Assembly (NCBI GenBank): GCA_002399235.1
Contig: DHDH01000029.1
Location: 71,563-135,562, forward strand
Direction: 5' to 3'
Length of the DNA stretch: 64,000 nucleotides
From: Firmicutes bacterium UBA4881
Lineage (GTDB): Bacteria > Bacillota > DTU065
Positions 8,350 through 16,830 of this stretch are shown here, piece after piece. A program made the position numbers and the translations under genes. The notes under the pieces were generated by a model, which was given only the letters and a program-made list of their open reading frames with translations, ran no database searches and was not told the DNA's origin. Within the stretch, counting starts at the first letter, position 1, and each line of letters starts with the position of its first letter.

Positions 8350-9480
8350 CAGGCATCTCTCCTAAAAAGTACCAAATCATTCCTATGAACAGCAGCTGTA
8401 ATCTCTTTACCTAAAACCTTTGCTGCCTCCAAGGAGTTAAGACCACGAATTTTCAATAACTCTTCAGCACTAAACCTTGTTTGCCCTCTAGCTAATATTT
8501 CACCATCTTCAGCTTCAATAACGACTACATCACCTTTAAGAAAATCGCCTTGAACATCAACTATACCACCTGGAAGCAAGCTTTTCCCTTGGACTAATAG
8601 GGCTTCTTTGGCCCCCTCATCGATAGTTATTGTTCCGCTAGAACAAGCGCCAAAAGCAACCCAACGACTTTTGCCTTTGAGGCCTTCTTTTTCGGGATAA
8701 AAGAAAGTACCAACACTAGCACCAGCGATTATCTCCTTTAGTCTCTTCTGTTCTTCTGAATGGGTAATAATCACTCCGATGCCAGTTTGCGTAGCAATAT
8801 CAACTGCTAGTAGTTTGGTGTACATACCACCTGTACCTCTTCTGGAACCTGCTCCTTGTGCTTTTGCCCATAACTCATCAGTTAGAGCTGGTACTTCTGG
8901 TATAAGTTTTGCTGTTTTATCAACCCTTGGATCATTAGTGTAGAGACCATGAACATCCGAAAAGATCACTAGTAAATCAGCCTCACATAATGCAGCTACC
9001 TGGGCTGAAAGAGTGTCGTTGTCACCAAATTTTAACTCATCCACAGCGACAGTATCATTTTCGTTAACAATTGGTATGGCACCCTGATTTATTAATGTTT
9101 CAAAAGTGTTTTGTGCATTTACATAACGATTTCTCACAGCTAGATCTTCTCTTGTTAGGAGAATCTGGGCGACTGTTTTGCCATATTCAGCAAATAGCTT
9201 CTCATAAAGATGCATTAATAGGGGTTGCCCTACTGCAGCTGCAGCCTGTTTTAATGGAATCGCTTTTGGCCTTTTTTCCCAACCTAAGCGGCTCATACCA
9301 GCAGCAATAGCACCTGAAGAAACCAAAACAACCCCTAAACCAGCATTACTTAGGTCGGCTACAGCTCTAACTAGAGTTTCAAAAGCATTCAAATTTAAAC
9401 TGCCATTTTCGTAAGTAAGACTACTGGTACCAACTTTAATAACTACTCTTTTAACTTCGCGGAAGATACTCGCTACGCAC
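8349..9480 (-). CDS. proB: Glutamate 5-kinase, with an apparent frameshift near the start
   Basis: Phosphorylates glutamate in the first step of proline synthesis. The main frame carries the amino-acid kinase domain (VVLVSSGAIAAGM, NENDTVAVDELKFGDND, RRGTGGMYTKL) and a C-terminal PUA domain (about the last 80 residues). The first codons needed for ATP binding (RVVIKVGTSSLTYENG) lie upstream of the first ordinary start in that frame (TTG 9392). The only start with a good SD (AAAGGGGG) is the GTG at 9480, which reads VRSEYL and then must shift one base (extra G on the plus strand at 9461-9462) to continue as REVKRVV. With one base removed the protein is about 369 residues, the normal length. 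So this is either a sequence error or a recent frameshift. It is 17 bases after obgE. Confidence 0.85.
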
Positions 9481-9497
9481 AGCGATGCCCCCTTTTA

Positions 9498-10751
9498 TTA
9501 AGATATGAATTCAAACTCAACTTCGTCAATATGAATTATATCTCCATCTTCTGCGCCTTTATTGCGCAGAGCTTCCATCACACCTAAATACTCCAGACGG
9601 GTTTCAATATATTGTAAGGCTTCAAAGTTACGATAATCAAAACGGCTAATCCACTCTAATGCTGGTCCTTGGATCTCATAACCATCATCAGTTTTAATTA
9701 TCGTAAAGCTCTCTTCATCGATAAACTCTGGGGTAATCTCTACCCTTTCTTCAGCAATTTCCTTTTTAGGCAGCTCGGCAAGTTTATTAACGATAACTTC
9801 CAGAAGCTCATCTAAACCGCTTCTGGTTACTGCAGAAATAGGAATCATCTCACCATAAGCAGCCTGTAATCTAGCCAAGTTTTCTTCACAGCCAAGATCC
9901 ATCTTAGTTGCTACCAAGATCTCAGGTTTCTCTGCTAGTTCTTGATTAAACTTGCTAAGTTCTTGCCTAATGATCTTTACATCTTCTACTGGATCGCGGC
10001 CATCGCTACCTGAAGTATCGATTAAATGGACAATCAATCTAGTCCGTTCAATATGTCTCAAAAAATCGTGTCCTAAACCAATACCTTCACTAGCTCCTTC
10101 AATCAGTCCAGGTATATCAGCCATAACAAAAGACTGATGGTTACCAATCTTAACTACACCTAGGTTGGGTATTAAAGTTGTGAAAGGATAATTAGCAATT
10201 TTTGGTTTAGCTTTAGATACACTAGCGATGAGAGTTGACTTACCAACATTAGGAAAACCTACTAAACCAACATCAGCTAGTAATTTTAATTCTAATTCCA
10301 ATTCTCTAGCTTCGCCTTTTTCTCCTGCTTCACTAAATCTAGGTGCTTTCCTTTGGGGGTTAGCAAAACGGACATTACCCCTACCGCCTTTGCCCCCTTT
10401 GGCTACAACTAATTTTTCTTTATTATGAATAAGGTCGCCAATAACTTTACCTGTCTTAACATCTTTCACAATCGTTCCTGGTGGTACCCTAACAATTAAA
10501 TCCTCGGCATCCTTACCTATCTGATTAGCTCCAGAGCCATTAGCTCCTCGCTCAGCCTTATATTGCCTTTGGTATTTAAAGTCTAGTAAGGTGTTCAGTC
10601 CTTCATCAACTTCGAAGATGATCGAACCACCATTACCGCCATCGCCACCATCTGGACCACCTAAAGGTACATATTTCTCGCGACGAAAACTGACGATCCC
10701 ATTACCGCCATCGCCACCGGCTACTTTAATAAAAACATGATCAACAAACAC
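9498..10751 (-). CDS. obgE: Obg family GTPase
   Basis: 417 residues. It is an essential GTPase linked to large ribosomal subunit assembly and stress control. The glycine-rich Obg fold spans about 1-155 (GGDGGNGIVSFRREKYVP, then GGPDGGDGGNGG). The G domain follows with GFPNVGKST (about 165), the switch DIPGLIEGAS, and the TKMD specificity motif. A C-terminal OCT domain fills about 345-417. The frame is open to a GTG at 10760 that overlaps the preceding stop, but the GTG at 10751 is better spaced from AGAGGTG and gives the family's usual N-terminus (FVD...IKV). Last exporter gene upstream, proB downstream. Confidence 0.95.
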   Translation of the reverse strand: MFVDHVFIKVAGGDGGNGIVSFRREKYVPLGGPDGGDGGNGGSIIFEVDEGLNTLLDFKYQRQYKAERGANGSGANQIGKDAEDLIVRVPPGTIVKDVKTGKVIGDLIHNKEKLVVAKGGKGGRGNVRFANPQRKAPRFSEAGEKGEARELELELKLLADVGLVGFPNVGKSTLIASVSKAKPKIANYPFTTLIPNLGVVKIGNHQSFVMADIPGLIEGASEGIGLGHDFLRHIERTRLIVHLIDTSGSDGRDPVEDVKIIRQELSKFNQELAEKPEILVATKMDLGCEENLARLQAAYGEMIPISAVTRSGLDELLEVIVNKLAELPKKEIAEERVEITPEFIDEESFTIIKTDDGYEIQGPALEWISRFDYRNFEALQYIETRLEYLGVMEALRNKGAEDGDIIHIDEVEFEFIS

Positions 10752-10756
10752 CTTTA

Positions 10757-11185
10757 TCACCTCTTTTTCAAACGGAACAAGGAACCTACTACAGCTATAC
10801 CTAAAGCTATAGCACCAGAAACCAGTAGTGTCATAGCTACTTCATCTAAGCCATTGACATTATTGCCATGCAGAAAATATTCCATACTCCGATAGACACG
10901 CATACCTGGAACCAATGGTATTATACCCGGAACTGTAAGGGTTGAGGCAGGTGTTTTCAATATTCTTGATAAAACCTCTGCTAGCAAAGAAACAATAGCT
11001 GCAGCTAAAAACGTGGCCATAATACTACCTGATATTGGTACGACAAATTGGTAACCTAACCACCCCATAGCACCAACTAAAGACGCAAAGAATAAATGCT
11101 TTGCTGATAGGTTAAATAGAATTGAAAAGCCGCCTGAAGCTAAAAAGGCTGCCATAAACTGGCGACTGATATCTAAAAAAGACAT
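10757..11185 (-). CDS. ThrE-type exporter, small subunit (YjjB/DUF3815-like)
   Basis: 142 residues with about four membrane segments (around 18-35, 42-80, 95-110 and 115-135). The motif GIIPLVPGMRVYRSMEYFL is typical of the C-terminal half of the ThrE threonine/serine exporter family, encoded as a separate gene in many Bacillota. It works with the larger partner encoded just upstream (4-base gap). It overlaps the extended obgE frame at its stop. The substrate is likely a small amino acid or organic acid, by family only. Confidence 0.85.
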   Translation of the reverse strand: MSFLDISRQFMAAFLASGGFSILFNLSAKHLFFASLVGAMGWLGYQFVVPISGSIMATFLAAAIVSLLAEVLSRILKTPASTLTVPGIIPLVPGMRVYRSMEYFLHGNNVNGLDEVAMTLLVSGAIALGIAVVGSLFRLKKR

Positions 11186-11189
11186 ACTC

Positions 11190-11930
11190 TCACCTCCATA
11201 GCCCCAGAGCGATAGCGGATCCAGCTGCTAAAGCTCCAGCAATAGCTATAGCTTCTACTGCTCTACTTGTACCAGATAACAACTCCCCTTGAACAATATC
11301 TTTAACCGCTGAGGCCATTGCAACACCGGGGACAAGCACCATTAAACCACCTACTAAAACAGTTGGTACACTAATATTTGGTAATAGTACTTGGGCGGTA
11401 TAAACACAGTTTGCTACCAAAAATGAAGCTAAACTACTGGAAAGGTAAGAATTGGCATTAAATCGCTCAAGAATAAAACCAACACTATATGCAATTAAGC
11501 CGGATAACGCAGCAATGATAATTTCCCAGCCACTACCACCTAAAATAAATGTCAGGCTACCACTAGCAACCATGACAGCGATTAATTTTTGCCCGGTAGA
11601 ATAAGCCGGAACACGTAATTCCTGCAGTTTAGCTTTAGCTTCTTCAAAAGTTAGTGTTCCCATACTTAAACCACGGGAAATAGCATTCACACCAGCAATA
11701 CGTCCTAAGTTTTGCGTACGGTATCTAATGCGTCTTACTTTAGTGAAAAACTCACCTTGATAACTAACTGTAAGCAAGATGCCAGTTGGGGTTACAAATG
11801 CTTCGACATTATAACCTAAAGCTGCACCCATTCTTTCCATCGTCTCTTCAGCTCGATAAACTTCAGCGCCTGAGGTTAGCAACATCTCACCTGCAACTAA
11901 TATAAATTTCGCTACCTCAATATGCACCAA
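11190..11930 (-). CDS. ThrE-type exporter, large subunit (YjjP-like)
   Basis: 246 residues. The soluble N-terminal part (about 1-110) has the family features LLTSGAEVYRAEETMERMG and FVTPTGILLTV. Five or so membrane helices follow, with PTVLVGGLMVLVPGVAM as the conserved loop. The start is a TTG at 11930 with AGGAGG 6 bases upstream; a GTG at 11927 is the alternative. Together with the small downstream partner it makes a full threonine/serine exporter. The pair sits between rpmA and obgE, which are adjacent in many genomes, so it looks inserted into that conserved order. Confidence 0.85.
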   Translation of the reverse strand: MVHIEVAKFILVAGEMLLTSGAEVYRAEETMERMGAALGYNVEAFVTPTGILLTVSYQGEFFTKVRRIRYRTQNLGRIAGVNAISRGLSMGTLTFEEAKAKLQELRVPAYSTGQKLIAVMVASGSLTFILGGSGWEIIIAALSGLIAYSVGFILERFNANSYLSSSLASFLVANCVYTAQVLLPNISVPTVLVGGLMVLVPGVAMASAVKDIVQGELLSGTSRAVEAIAIAGALAAGSAIALGLWR

Positions 11931-11942
11931 CGCTGACCTCCT

Positions 11943-11980
11943 TTTTTCTAAAAAAGCCCTTCGGGATATCCCGAAGGGCT
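11943..11980 (-). terminator. Rho-independent terminator after rpmA
   Basis: On the minus strand AGCCCTTCGGG/CCCGAAGGGCT, an 11-bp perfect stem with an ATAT loop, is followed by TTTTTT. It ends the rplU-prp-rpmA unit just before the SD of the exporter gene, so read-through into the exporter and obgE is likely partial. Confidence 0.9.
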
Positions 11981-11999
11981 CAAGGTTACAAAGTTCAGC

Positions 12000-12284
12000 T
12001 TAGTCAACCAAAGCATAGACACTGACCTTTTTGCCGTTTTTACCCTTTGGCTCGAAGGTCACATAGCCGTCGATGAGAGAGTAGATTGTATAGTCATTAC
12101 CCAGGCCAACATTGGTGCCAGGGTGGAACTTAGTACCTCTCTGCCGGATAAGGATGCTCCCAGCTGATACAAATTCGCCACCAAATCGTTTAACTCCTAA
12201 ACGTTTTGCTTGGGAATCACGACCGTTCTTACTGCTACCAACACCTTTTTTGCTAGCAAAAAACTGAAGATTAATACGGAGCAT
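12000..12284 (-). CDS. rpmA: Ribosomal protein bL27 with cleavable N-terminal extension
   Basis: 94 residues from the ATG at 12284, which has AAGGAGGTGA at the right distance; the frame is open further upstream to a GTG at 12293. The N-terminus MLRINLQFFASKKGVGS carries the LQFFA-S cleavage site of Bacillota, removed by the Prp protease encoded directly upstream. The mature protein starts SKKGVGSSKNGRDS and has the family's QRGTKFHPGTNVG segment. L27 contacts tRNA at the peptidyl transferase centre. Confidence 0.97.
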   Translation of the reverse strand: MLRINLQFFASKKGVGSSKNGRDSQAKRLGVKRFGGEFVSAGSILIRQRGTKFHPGTNVGLGNDYTIYSLIDGYVTFEPKGKNGKKVSVYALVD

Positions 12285-12289
12285 CTCTG

Positions 12290-12622
12290 TCACCTCCTTA
12301 CTTTGTCTAACTTAACATATTTCGCATAGCTGTTTGCCAAATCCTCTAAAGCCCAAACAAGTGAAGAAAGAATAGTTTCTGCTCTAATCACTTCTTCTTT
12401 AGACATTTGAGCCCACTCAGGAATAATGACAAATTCAGCCTGTAATTCATCCTGATTAATTTTCGCGGGTAGATTATAGCGTTCTAAAGCTATACCTGCC
12501 GCAAAGGTTAAAGTGGAAATACCAGCACAGACAATATCCTCACCTGCGTCAGCATATCCTGCATGACCTTTGACAGTTACTCGCTCAATTCTCTCAGCAG
12601 TCTCAATAATTATCTTAGTCAT
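12290..12622 (-). CDS. prp: Ribosomal-processing cysteine protease Prp
   Basis: 110 residues, the usual size. It cuts the N-terminal extension off bL27. The catalytic histidine is in VKGHAGYADAGEDIVC (GHAGYA, about residue 20) and the catalytic cysteine is in DIVCAGIS (about residue 32). It lies between rplU and rpmA, as in most Bacillota. Its ATG shares a base with the rplU stop codon, and its stop overlaps the region of the rpmA SD. Confidence 0.95.
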   Translation of the reverse strand: MTKIIIETAERIERVTVKGHAGYADAGEDIVCAGISTLTFAAGIALERYNLPAKINQDELQAEFVIIPEWAQMSKEEVIRAETILSSLVWALEDLANSYAKYVKLDKVRR

Positions 12623-12933
12623 TAGCCTAAGATTGAGGTAATCTTAAGTTCTGTGTATGGTTGGCGATGACCTTGCTTACGACGGTAGTTTTTCTTGGCT
12701 TTGTACTTAAAGACAATAATCTTCTTAGCTTTGCCGTTCTTTACTACCTCAGCAGTCACCTTAGCTCCTTCTACATAAGGAGCACCAATTTTGACCTCCT
12801 CGCCGCCAATGAGAAGAACCTTCTCCAAATCGACAAGGCCGCCAGCTTCTACATCAAGCTTTTCTACTTTGATGACATCGCCTTCGCTAACTTTGTACTG
12901 TTTACCACCAGTTTCAACAACTGCGTATTTCAA
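12622..12933 (-). CDS. rplU: Ribosomal protein bL21
   Basis: 103 residues from the TTG at 12933, which gives the family's usual start (KYAVVETGGKQYKV) and has GGAGGTG 8 bases upstream; the frame remains open to 12948. The C-terminal basic segment KKNYRRKQGHRQPYTELKI binds 23S rRNA. First gene of the rplU-prp-rpmA unit, behind a structured leader and a clear promoter. Confidence 0.97.
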   Translation of the reverse strand: MKYAVVETGGKQYKVSEGDVIKVEKLDVEAGGLVDLEKVLLIGGEEVKIGAPYVEGAKVTAEVVKNGKAKKIIVFKYKAKKNYRRKQGHRQPYTELKITSILG

Positions 12934-12948
12934 CCTGTCCACCTCCAT

Positions 12949-13039
12949 TCTCTTAGACTCGCCGAGAGAAGGCGCGAATTAACGACTTAAAGCCTTGCCC
13001 GTGCGGTTTTGAGCGACAGGTTGCCACTCACTCTTTGTT
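12949..13039 (-). ncRNA. Probable L21 leader (5' UTR of rplU)
   Basis: About 90 transcribed bases separate the promoter from rplU. The minus strand contains pairing segments such as GCGCCTTCTC/GGCGAG just before the SD and a GTGGCAACCTG...region. A structured autoregulatory L21 leader is known in this position in Bacillota. I infer it from place, length and hairpin content and have not matched it to a covariance model. Confidence 0.5.
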
Positions 13040-13068
13040 AGTATAACATCTCTAGACCTAGTTGTAAA
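13040..13068 (-). promoter_or_regulatory. Promoter of rplU-prp-rpmA
   Basis: On the minus strand TTTACA, a spacer of exactly 17 bp and TATACT. Transcription would start about 13033, giving a leader of roughly 100 bases. Confidence 0.8.
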
Positions 13069-13235
13069 CTAGAAAACATCGATATAGCTTGAGCTAGGAG
13101 AAATTATTAGTCCTGTTTTTTTGCTGTTTCTAGCCTTAACTTAGGTGCGATGATATTAACCGGTGATAAGACTTTATTATAGCGCAATTAATACCTTTTG
13201 TGTAGCAAACTAACTGCTAACACTGGTAAGTGTTG

Positions 13236-13652
13236 TTAACTTAGGGTCAACTCACCTGAAGATATTCTTCTGCGTAAATCAATGATTCTGGCTTCAATTT
13301 TCTCAGCTGTTTCTATAAATGCAGCTTCTCCCATAGAAGTAGGATCTTCTAAACCCCAATCCTCCCTATGCTGGCAAGCAAGTAAAGGACAATTAACACC
13401 ACATCCCATTGTAATAACAACATCAACAGGAGGCAATGAAGAGATAAGCTTCGGGTATTGTAACTTTTCCATATCTAGGCCATATAATTTTTTCATTACC
13501 GATATAGCATCAGGATTTATTCTATCTTTTAGCTTAGTTCCAGCTGAATAGGAATCAAAAACATCGTTAGCCAATAGTTTTCCTAATGCTTCAGCCATCT
13601 GTGATCGACAGGAATTATGAACACAAATAAAAGCCACCTTCACTCTCCGCAT
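13236..13652 (-). CDS. arsC: Arsenate reductase, thioredoxin-coupled (LMW-PTPase fold)
   Basis: 138 residues. It reduces arsenate to arsenite. The phosphatase-type loop CVHNSCRS (residues 10-17) supplies the first nucleophile. The redox pair lies in MGCGVNCPLLACQHREDW, where Cys pairs shuttle the disulfide to the surface for thioredoxin, and WGLEDP is the conserved acid. The ATG has a strong SD (AGGAGGAGCT). It is the last gene of the ars operon, 53 bases after the small redox protein that could act as its reductant. Arsenite then needs an exit route; the permease upstream is the candidate. Confidence 0.93.
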   Translation of the reverse strand: MRRVKVAFICVHNSCRSQMAEALGKLLANDVFDSYSAGTKLKDRINPDAISVMKKLYGLDMEKLQYPKLISSLPPVDVVITMGCGVNCPLLACQHREDWGLEDPTSMGEAAFIETAEKIEARIIDLRRRISSGELTLS

Positions 13653-13705
13653 TCTAGCTCCTCCTGTATAACTAAATCAGATTCTTTATCTTCATGCTAA
13701 CAAAC

Positions 13706-13948
13706 TTAGTCTATCAACTTTTTGAAAATTTCTTTTAGTTCTTCTTTCGAAGGAACTCGTCCAGAGACAACCACTTTCTCATCTATTACTAAAGCAGGTG
13801 TCCTCATGACTCCATATTGCATGATCTCCGCAATATCCGTTACCTTTTTAACTGACCTATTAATATTTAGCTCTGCTAAGACCTCTTGAACTTGTTCTTG
13901 CAGTTTAACACATTTTGAGCATCCTGAACCTAATACTTTGATTTCCAT
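13706..13948 (-). CDS. Small thioredoxin-fold redox protein (CSKC)
   Basis: 80 residues from the ATG at 13948 (AAGGAG upstream; the frame is open to a TTG at 13957). It has the compact thioredoxin fold of the 'redox-active disulfide protein 2' family: strand EIKVLGSG, the active CSKC (about residues 10-13), and the cis-proline strand RTPALVIDEKVVVSGR. It is encoded between the permease and arsC, a common place in anaerobes. It may reduce ArsC or assist the permease; this is inference. Confidence 0.88.
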   Translation of the reverse strand: MEIKVLGSGCSKCVKLQEQVQEVLAELNINRSVKKVTDIAEIMQYGVMRTPALVIDEKVVVSGRVPSKEELKEIFKKLID

Positions 13949-13964
13949 TTTTCTCAACTCCTTA

Positions 13965-14981
13965 TTATATTAAGAGGTACCCGACGATATTAAAAAGATA
14001 GCCAATAATTATGATACCAATAGTGACAATACCCACAAATAACCATAATAATTGTGGTTTTACTACCTTCCGCAAAAGAATAACAGAAGGTACTGATAAA
14101 GCTGTTACTCCCATCATAAAAGAAAGAACTGTACCTACTCCTGCCCCTTTTAAAAACAATGCTTCAGCTACTGGTATCGTACCAAAGATATCTGCATACA
14201 TCGGAACACCAATTAAAGTAGCCAGAACTACTGAAAAAGGATTTTTACTACCAACAACACCTTCCACAACACTCGTGGGAATCCAGTTATGGATAAAGGC
14301 ACCTATGAAAACACCTATTATCACATATAACCAGACTCGTTGAAAAACTTCCACCACTTGCCCTTTAGCATAGTTAAACCTTTCTTTAGAGGTCATTGGC
14401 GGAGTATCTAGATCGTTTATTTGGATTTTCCAGACATAATCCTCTACATATTTTTCCATACCTAAGTTATTTATTAATCTTCCACCAACTACAGCTAGCA
14501 CAATTCCTAAAAAGACATACGCCAAAGCAATTTTAAGGCCAAATGTCGACACCAAAACCAAAAAGGCTGCTAAGTCAACAAGTGGCGAAGATATTAAAAA
14601 AGAAAAAGAGACACCAATTGGTAAACCAGCCTCTGTAAAACCAATAAAGAGCGGAATACTAGAACAACTACAAAATGGTGTTACTGTCCCTAGTAAAGCA
14701 CCTAATATGTTTCCCGACAAACCTTGAAATTTTGTTAAAGTCTTTTTAACTTTTTCTGGTGGAAAGTAACTTTGTAGATAAGAGACGAGGTAAATTAAGA
14801 CCGATAGAAGCAAAAATATTTTAATTGTATCATAGATAAAAAAGTGAATGCTACTTCCTAAACGAGAGTCAACAGAAACACTCAGTAGTCTTTCTAGAAC
14901 CCAACGGACACTATCATTAAGCCATTGCATTTTCAATACTTGATCATTGATAAAGCCCAAGAAAGTTAATATGATTTTCAA
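13965..14981 (-). CDS. ArsP-type permease (DUF318 family)
   Basis: 338 residues with about eight membrane helices. The signature TPFCSCSSIPLFIGFTEAG followed by FLISSPLVD is diagnostic of the permease family that includes ArsP, which exports organoarsenicals or trivalent arsenic. A second half-repeat shows GVPMYADIFGTIPVAEA. The start is a TTG with an AAGGGGT-type SD, 14 bases after arsR. As it stands between arsR and arsC, arsenite efflux is the most economical role, though the family also has members of unknown substrate. Confidence 0.88.
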   Translation of the reverse strand: MKIILTFLGFINDQVLKMQWLNDSVRWVLERLLSVSVDSRLGSSIHFFIYDTIKIFLLLSVLIYLVSYLQSYFPPEKVKKTLTKFQGLSGNILGALLGTVTPFCSCSSIPLFIGFTEAGLPIGVSFSFLISSPLVDLAAFLVLVSTFGLKIALAYVFLGIVLAVVGGRLINNLGMEKYVEDYVWKIQINDLDTPPMTSKERFNYAKGQVVEVFQRVWLYVIIGVFIGAFIHNWIPTSVVEGVVGSKNPFSVVLATLIGVPMYADIFGTIPVAEALFLKGAGVGTVLSFMMGVTALSVPSVILLRKVVKPQLLWLFVGIVTIGIIIIGYLFNIVGYLLI

Positions 14982-14995
14982 GTTTAGTTACCCCT

Positions 14996-15280
14996 TTACT
15001 TCTCGATTAACCAAAAAACAAAAGCTATTAGGTCGTCGTATTTTATTTTGTTCAAAGAATAATGCATCCAAATTCCTTCTTTTCTACCCACCACCAACTC
15101 ACTTTCTAATAATATTTTCATGTGATGAGAAAGGGTTGGCTGAGTAATCTGCAAACTCTCAAGTATTTCACAAGCACAACGTTCTCCTTGAGATAACATT
15201 TTTATTATTTTTAAGCGATTAGGTTCAGCTAATGCCTTAAAAACATTAGCTTGTTTTAAATATGTCTCTTGTGACATCAT
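14996..15280 (-). CDS. arsR: ArsR-type arsenic-responsive repressor
   Basis: 94 residues. The winged helix carries ALAEPNRLKIIKML, a CAC pair in GERCACEI (the place of the arsenite-binding CVC of classical ArsR) and recognition helix TQPTLSHHMKIL. A perfect 24-bp dyad overlaps its promoter. It is the first gene of the operon with the permease, the redox protein and arsC; all four would be derepressed together by trivalent arsenic. Confidence 0.93.
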   Translation of the reverse strand: MMSQETYLKQANVFKALAEPNRLKIIKMLSQGERCACEILESLQITQPTLSHHMKILLESELVVGRKEGIWMHYSLNKIKYDDLIAFVFWLIEK

Positions 15281-15291
15281 CTTCTCACCCC

Positions 15292-15315
15292 ATACATAGA
15301 TACCTATCTATGTAT
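15292..15315. promoter_or_regulatory. ArsR operator
   Basis: ATACATAGATA-CC-TATCTATGTAT, an 11-bp perfect inverted repeat with a 2-base centre. It lies just downstream of and partly over the -10 of the ars promoter, so binding would block RNA polymerase. Confidence 0.85.
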
Positions 15316-15316
15316 T

Positions 15317-15345
15317 ATAGTATGTTTATCTATATCTCCTGTCAA
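15317..15345 (-). promoter_or_regulatory. Promoter of the ars operon
   Basis: Minus strand TTGACA, 17 bp, TACTAT. A TATAAT three bases further on gives a poorer 20-bp spacing. Confidence 0.75.
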
Positions 15346-15595
15346 CCAAAAACCTCAATAATAACTCCCTACATTATGTTAAATAAGCCATCTTTCTCCT
15401 CTTAGGATTCTCTTACAGAGATTTTATTCACAGAGCTAAATAGGTAAAGTCTAAAAGAGGAGTTAAAGTACTAAAAACATTGGTAAAAAATGCTACCAAT
15501 ATCCTTTTATTAGTCTAAACTCCTAAGTATAAAGAATCCCTTCTCTTTAATTATAAGTAACTAGCAAAAAAACGGAAATGTTTTTAGTAGTTATA
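15346..15595. other. Spacer between the divergent ars and marR promoters
   Basis: About 250 AT-rich bases between the two divergent promoters. I see no gene, repeat or clear hairpin in it. Confidence 0.5.
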
Positions 15596-15647
15596 TTGAC
15601 TCTTTAAAAAGTCAGTACTATAATTCAAATTAGTTAGTGTGCTAATT
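15596..15647 (+). promoter_or_regulatory. Promoter and likely operator of the MarR gene
   Basis: TTGACT (15596-15601), 17 bp, TATAAT (15619-15624). Just downstream lies the dyad AATTAG-8 bp-CTAATT (15628-15647), where a MarR dimer could bind to control its own gene. Confidence 0.75.
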
Positions 15648-15677
15648 ATTCGTCTGTTAATTATTATTTTGGAGGAG

Positions 15678-16112
15678 ATGACAACGAATACTACAGATGG
15701 CTATCAAGTTGCTATGTTAATTAGGGATATCAATACCAAACTCACTAATAACATCAATCGAGAATTTAAAGATACTGGACTTACTCTGCCACAAATAAAT
15801 GTTATAAAAATTCTTGCTGCCCACAAAAAACTCAAGGTTAGTGAACTTGGTATGGAAATGGGTTTAACTAATGCTACTGTCTCTAGCCTTCTTGATCGCT
15901 TAGAAAAACAAAACTTAATTAGGCGTGAACGTAGTGCTAATGACCGCAGAGTAGTTTATGTTCAACTAACCGAAGATGGTGTAACCCTAATTAAAAATTC
16001 ACGAGAGACTGTTCGCAATTATTTTCAAACCTTATTTCAAGACTGTTCTAAAGAGGAAATGTTAACTATTATCCAAGGGCTAAAAATAGTTCAAGGAATT
16101 GTTAGCAAATAA
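15678..16112 (+). CDS. MarR family transcriptional regulator
   Basis: About 144 residues. The winged helix is clear: PQINVIKILAAHKKLKVSEL, recognition helix LTNATVSSLLDRLEKQ, and the wing RRERSANDRRVVYVQLT with the family's DxRx motif. The start is uncertain. The frame is open from a GTG at 15639, but that codon lies inside the operator and nearly on the transcription start. The ATG at 15678 has GGAGGAG unusually close to it. The next gene, a membrane protein 17 bases on, is the probable target together with the regulator itself. The ligand is unknown. Confidence 0.88.
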   Translation: MTTNTTDGYQVAMLIRDINTKLTNNINREFKDTGLTLPQINVIKILAAHKKLKVSELGMEMGLTNATVSSLLDRLEKQNLIRRERSANDRRVVYVQLTEDGVTLIKNSRETVRNYFQTLFQDCSKEEMLTIIQGLKIVQGIVSK

Positions 16113-16129
16113 TTTTATTTAAGAGGTGT

Positions 16130-16822
16130 ATGTCAATGGTTGATATCATGGAAATTTTATTTGATGTGAGTTATTTAGCGATTATCTGGTATGTTGTTTA
16201 TAATATGTTCACCCTACTTAAAGAACAGAAAGAACCGACAGTTATACTTAAAAAGACTTTAGCTTGGGCTTTTGCGTTATTAGCCTTAGGCGATACCTTC
16301 CACGTAGGTTTCAGAGTTGTAGCCTATTTTTCAGGTGGCACAGTCGCTAACCCTGCTTTATTGGGTTATGGAAAGCTAGCTACAGCCATTACTGTAACTA
16401 TGTTCTATGCACTTATGGTAAGAGCCTGGCGCTTACGTTTCCGTAAAGATCATACGGTTTTTTCCTACTTATTACTCTTTGGTGCTTTGGTAAGAATGAT
16501 AGCTATTTTGCTACCAGGGAACAACTGGGCAAGTGCTAATGTGCCTTTTAATTGGAGCATGTACAGAAATCTTCCTCTTTTGGTAACAGGATTAGGTGTT
16601 GCCTACCTCTTCTTGAAAGATGGTAAAAAAGCTCATGACCAACTTTTCCCTAAAATCGGTATAGCTATTCTAGTCTCTTATGCTTTTTACACACCTGTAA
16701 TTCTCTTTGCTCAATATTATCCTCTTCTTGGTCTTTTAATGATTCCTAAAACAATCGCTTATCTTGTAGCAGCTTTTCTAGCTTACCGAACCTTTACAGA
16801 TACAAAAAAAGCTGACCTATAA
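16130..16822 (+). CDS. Multi-pass membrane protein of unknown function
   Basis: 230 residues with about seven hydrophobic helices (around 10-28, 42-62, 78-98, 110-127, 140-160, 172-190 and 195-215). A conserved-looking polar stretch LALGDTFHVGFRVVAYF in helix 2 puts His and Asp in the membrane, and positively charged loops follow helices 3 and 5. No transporter signature is recognised. The SD is AAGAGGTG. It follows the MarR gene in the same unit and is likely controlled by it. It could be an efflux or stress membrane protein, but nothing in the sequence proves this. Confidence 0.6.
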   Translation: MSMVDIMEILFDVSYLAIIWYVVYNMFTLLKEQKEPTVILKKTLAWAFALLALGDTFHVGFRVVAYFSGGTVANPALLGYGKLATAITVTMFYALMVRAWRLRFRKDHTVFSYLLLFGALVRMIAILLPGNNWASANVPFNWSMYRNLPLLVTGLGVAYLFLKDGKKAHDQLFPKIGIAILVSYAFYTPVILFAQYYPLLGLLMIPKTIAYLVAAFLAYRTFTDTKKADL

Positions 16823-16830
16823 TAAAGTAT

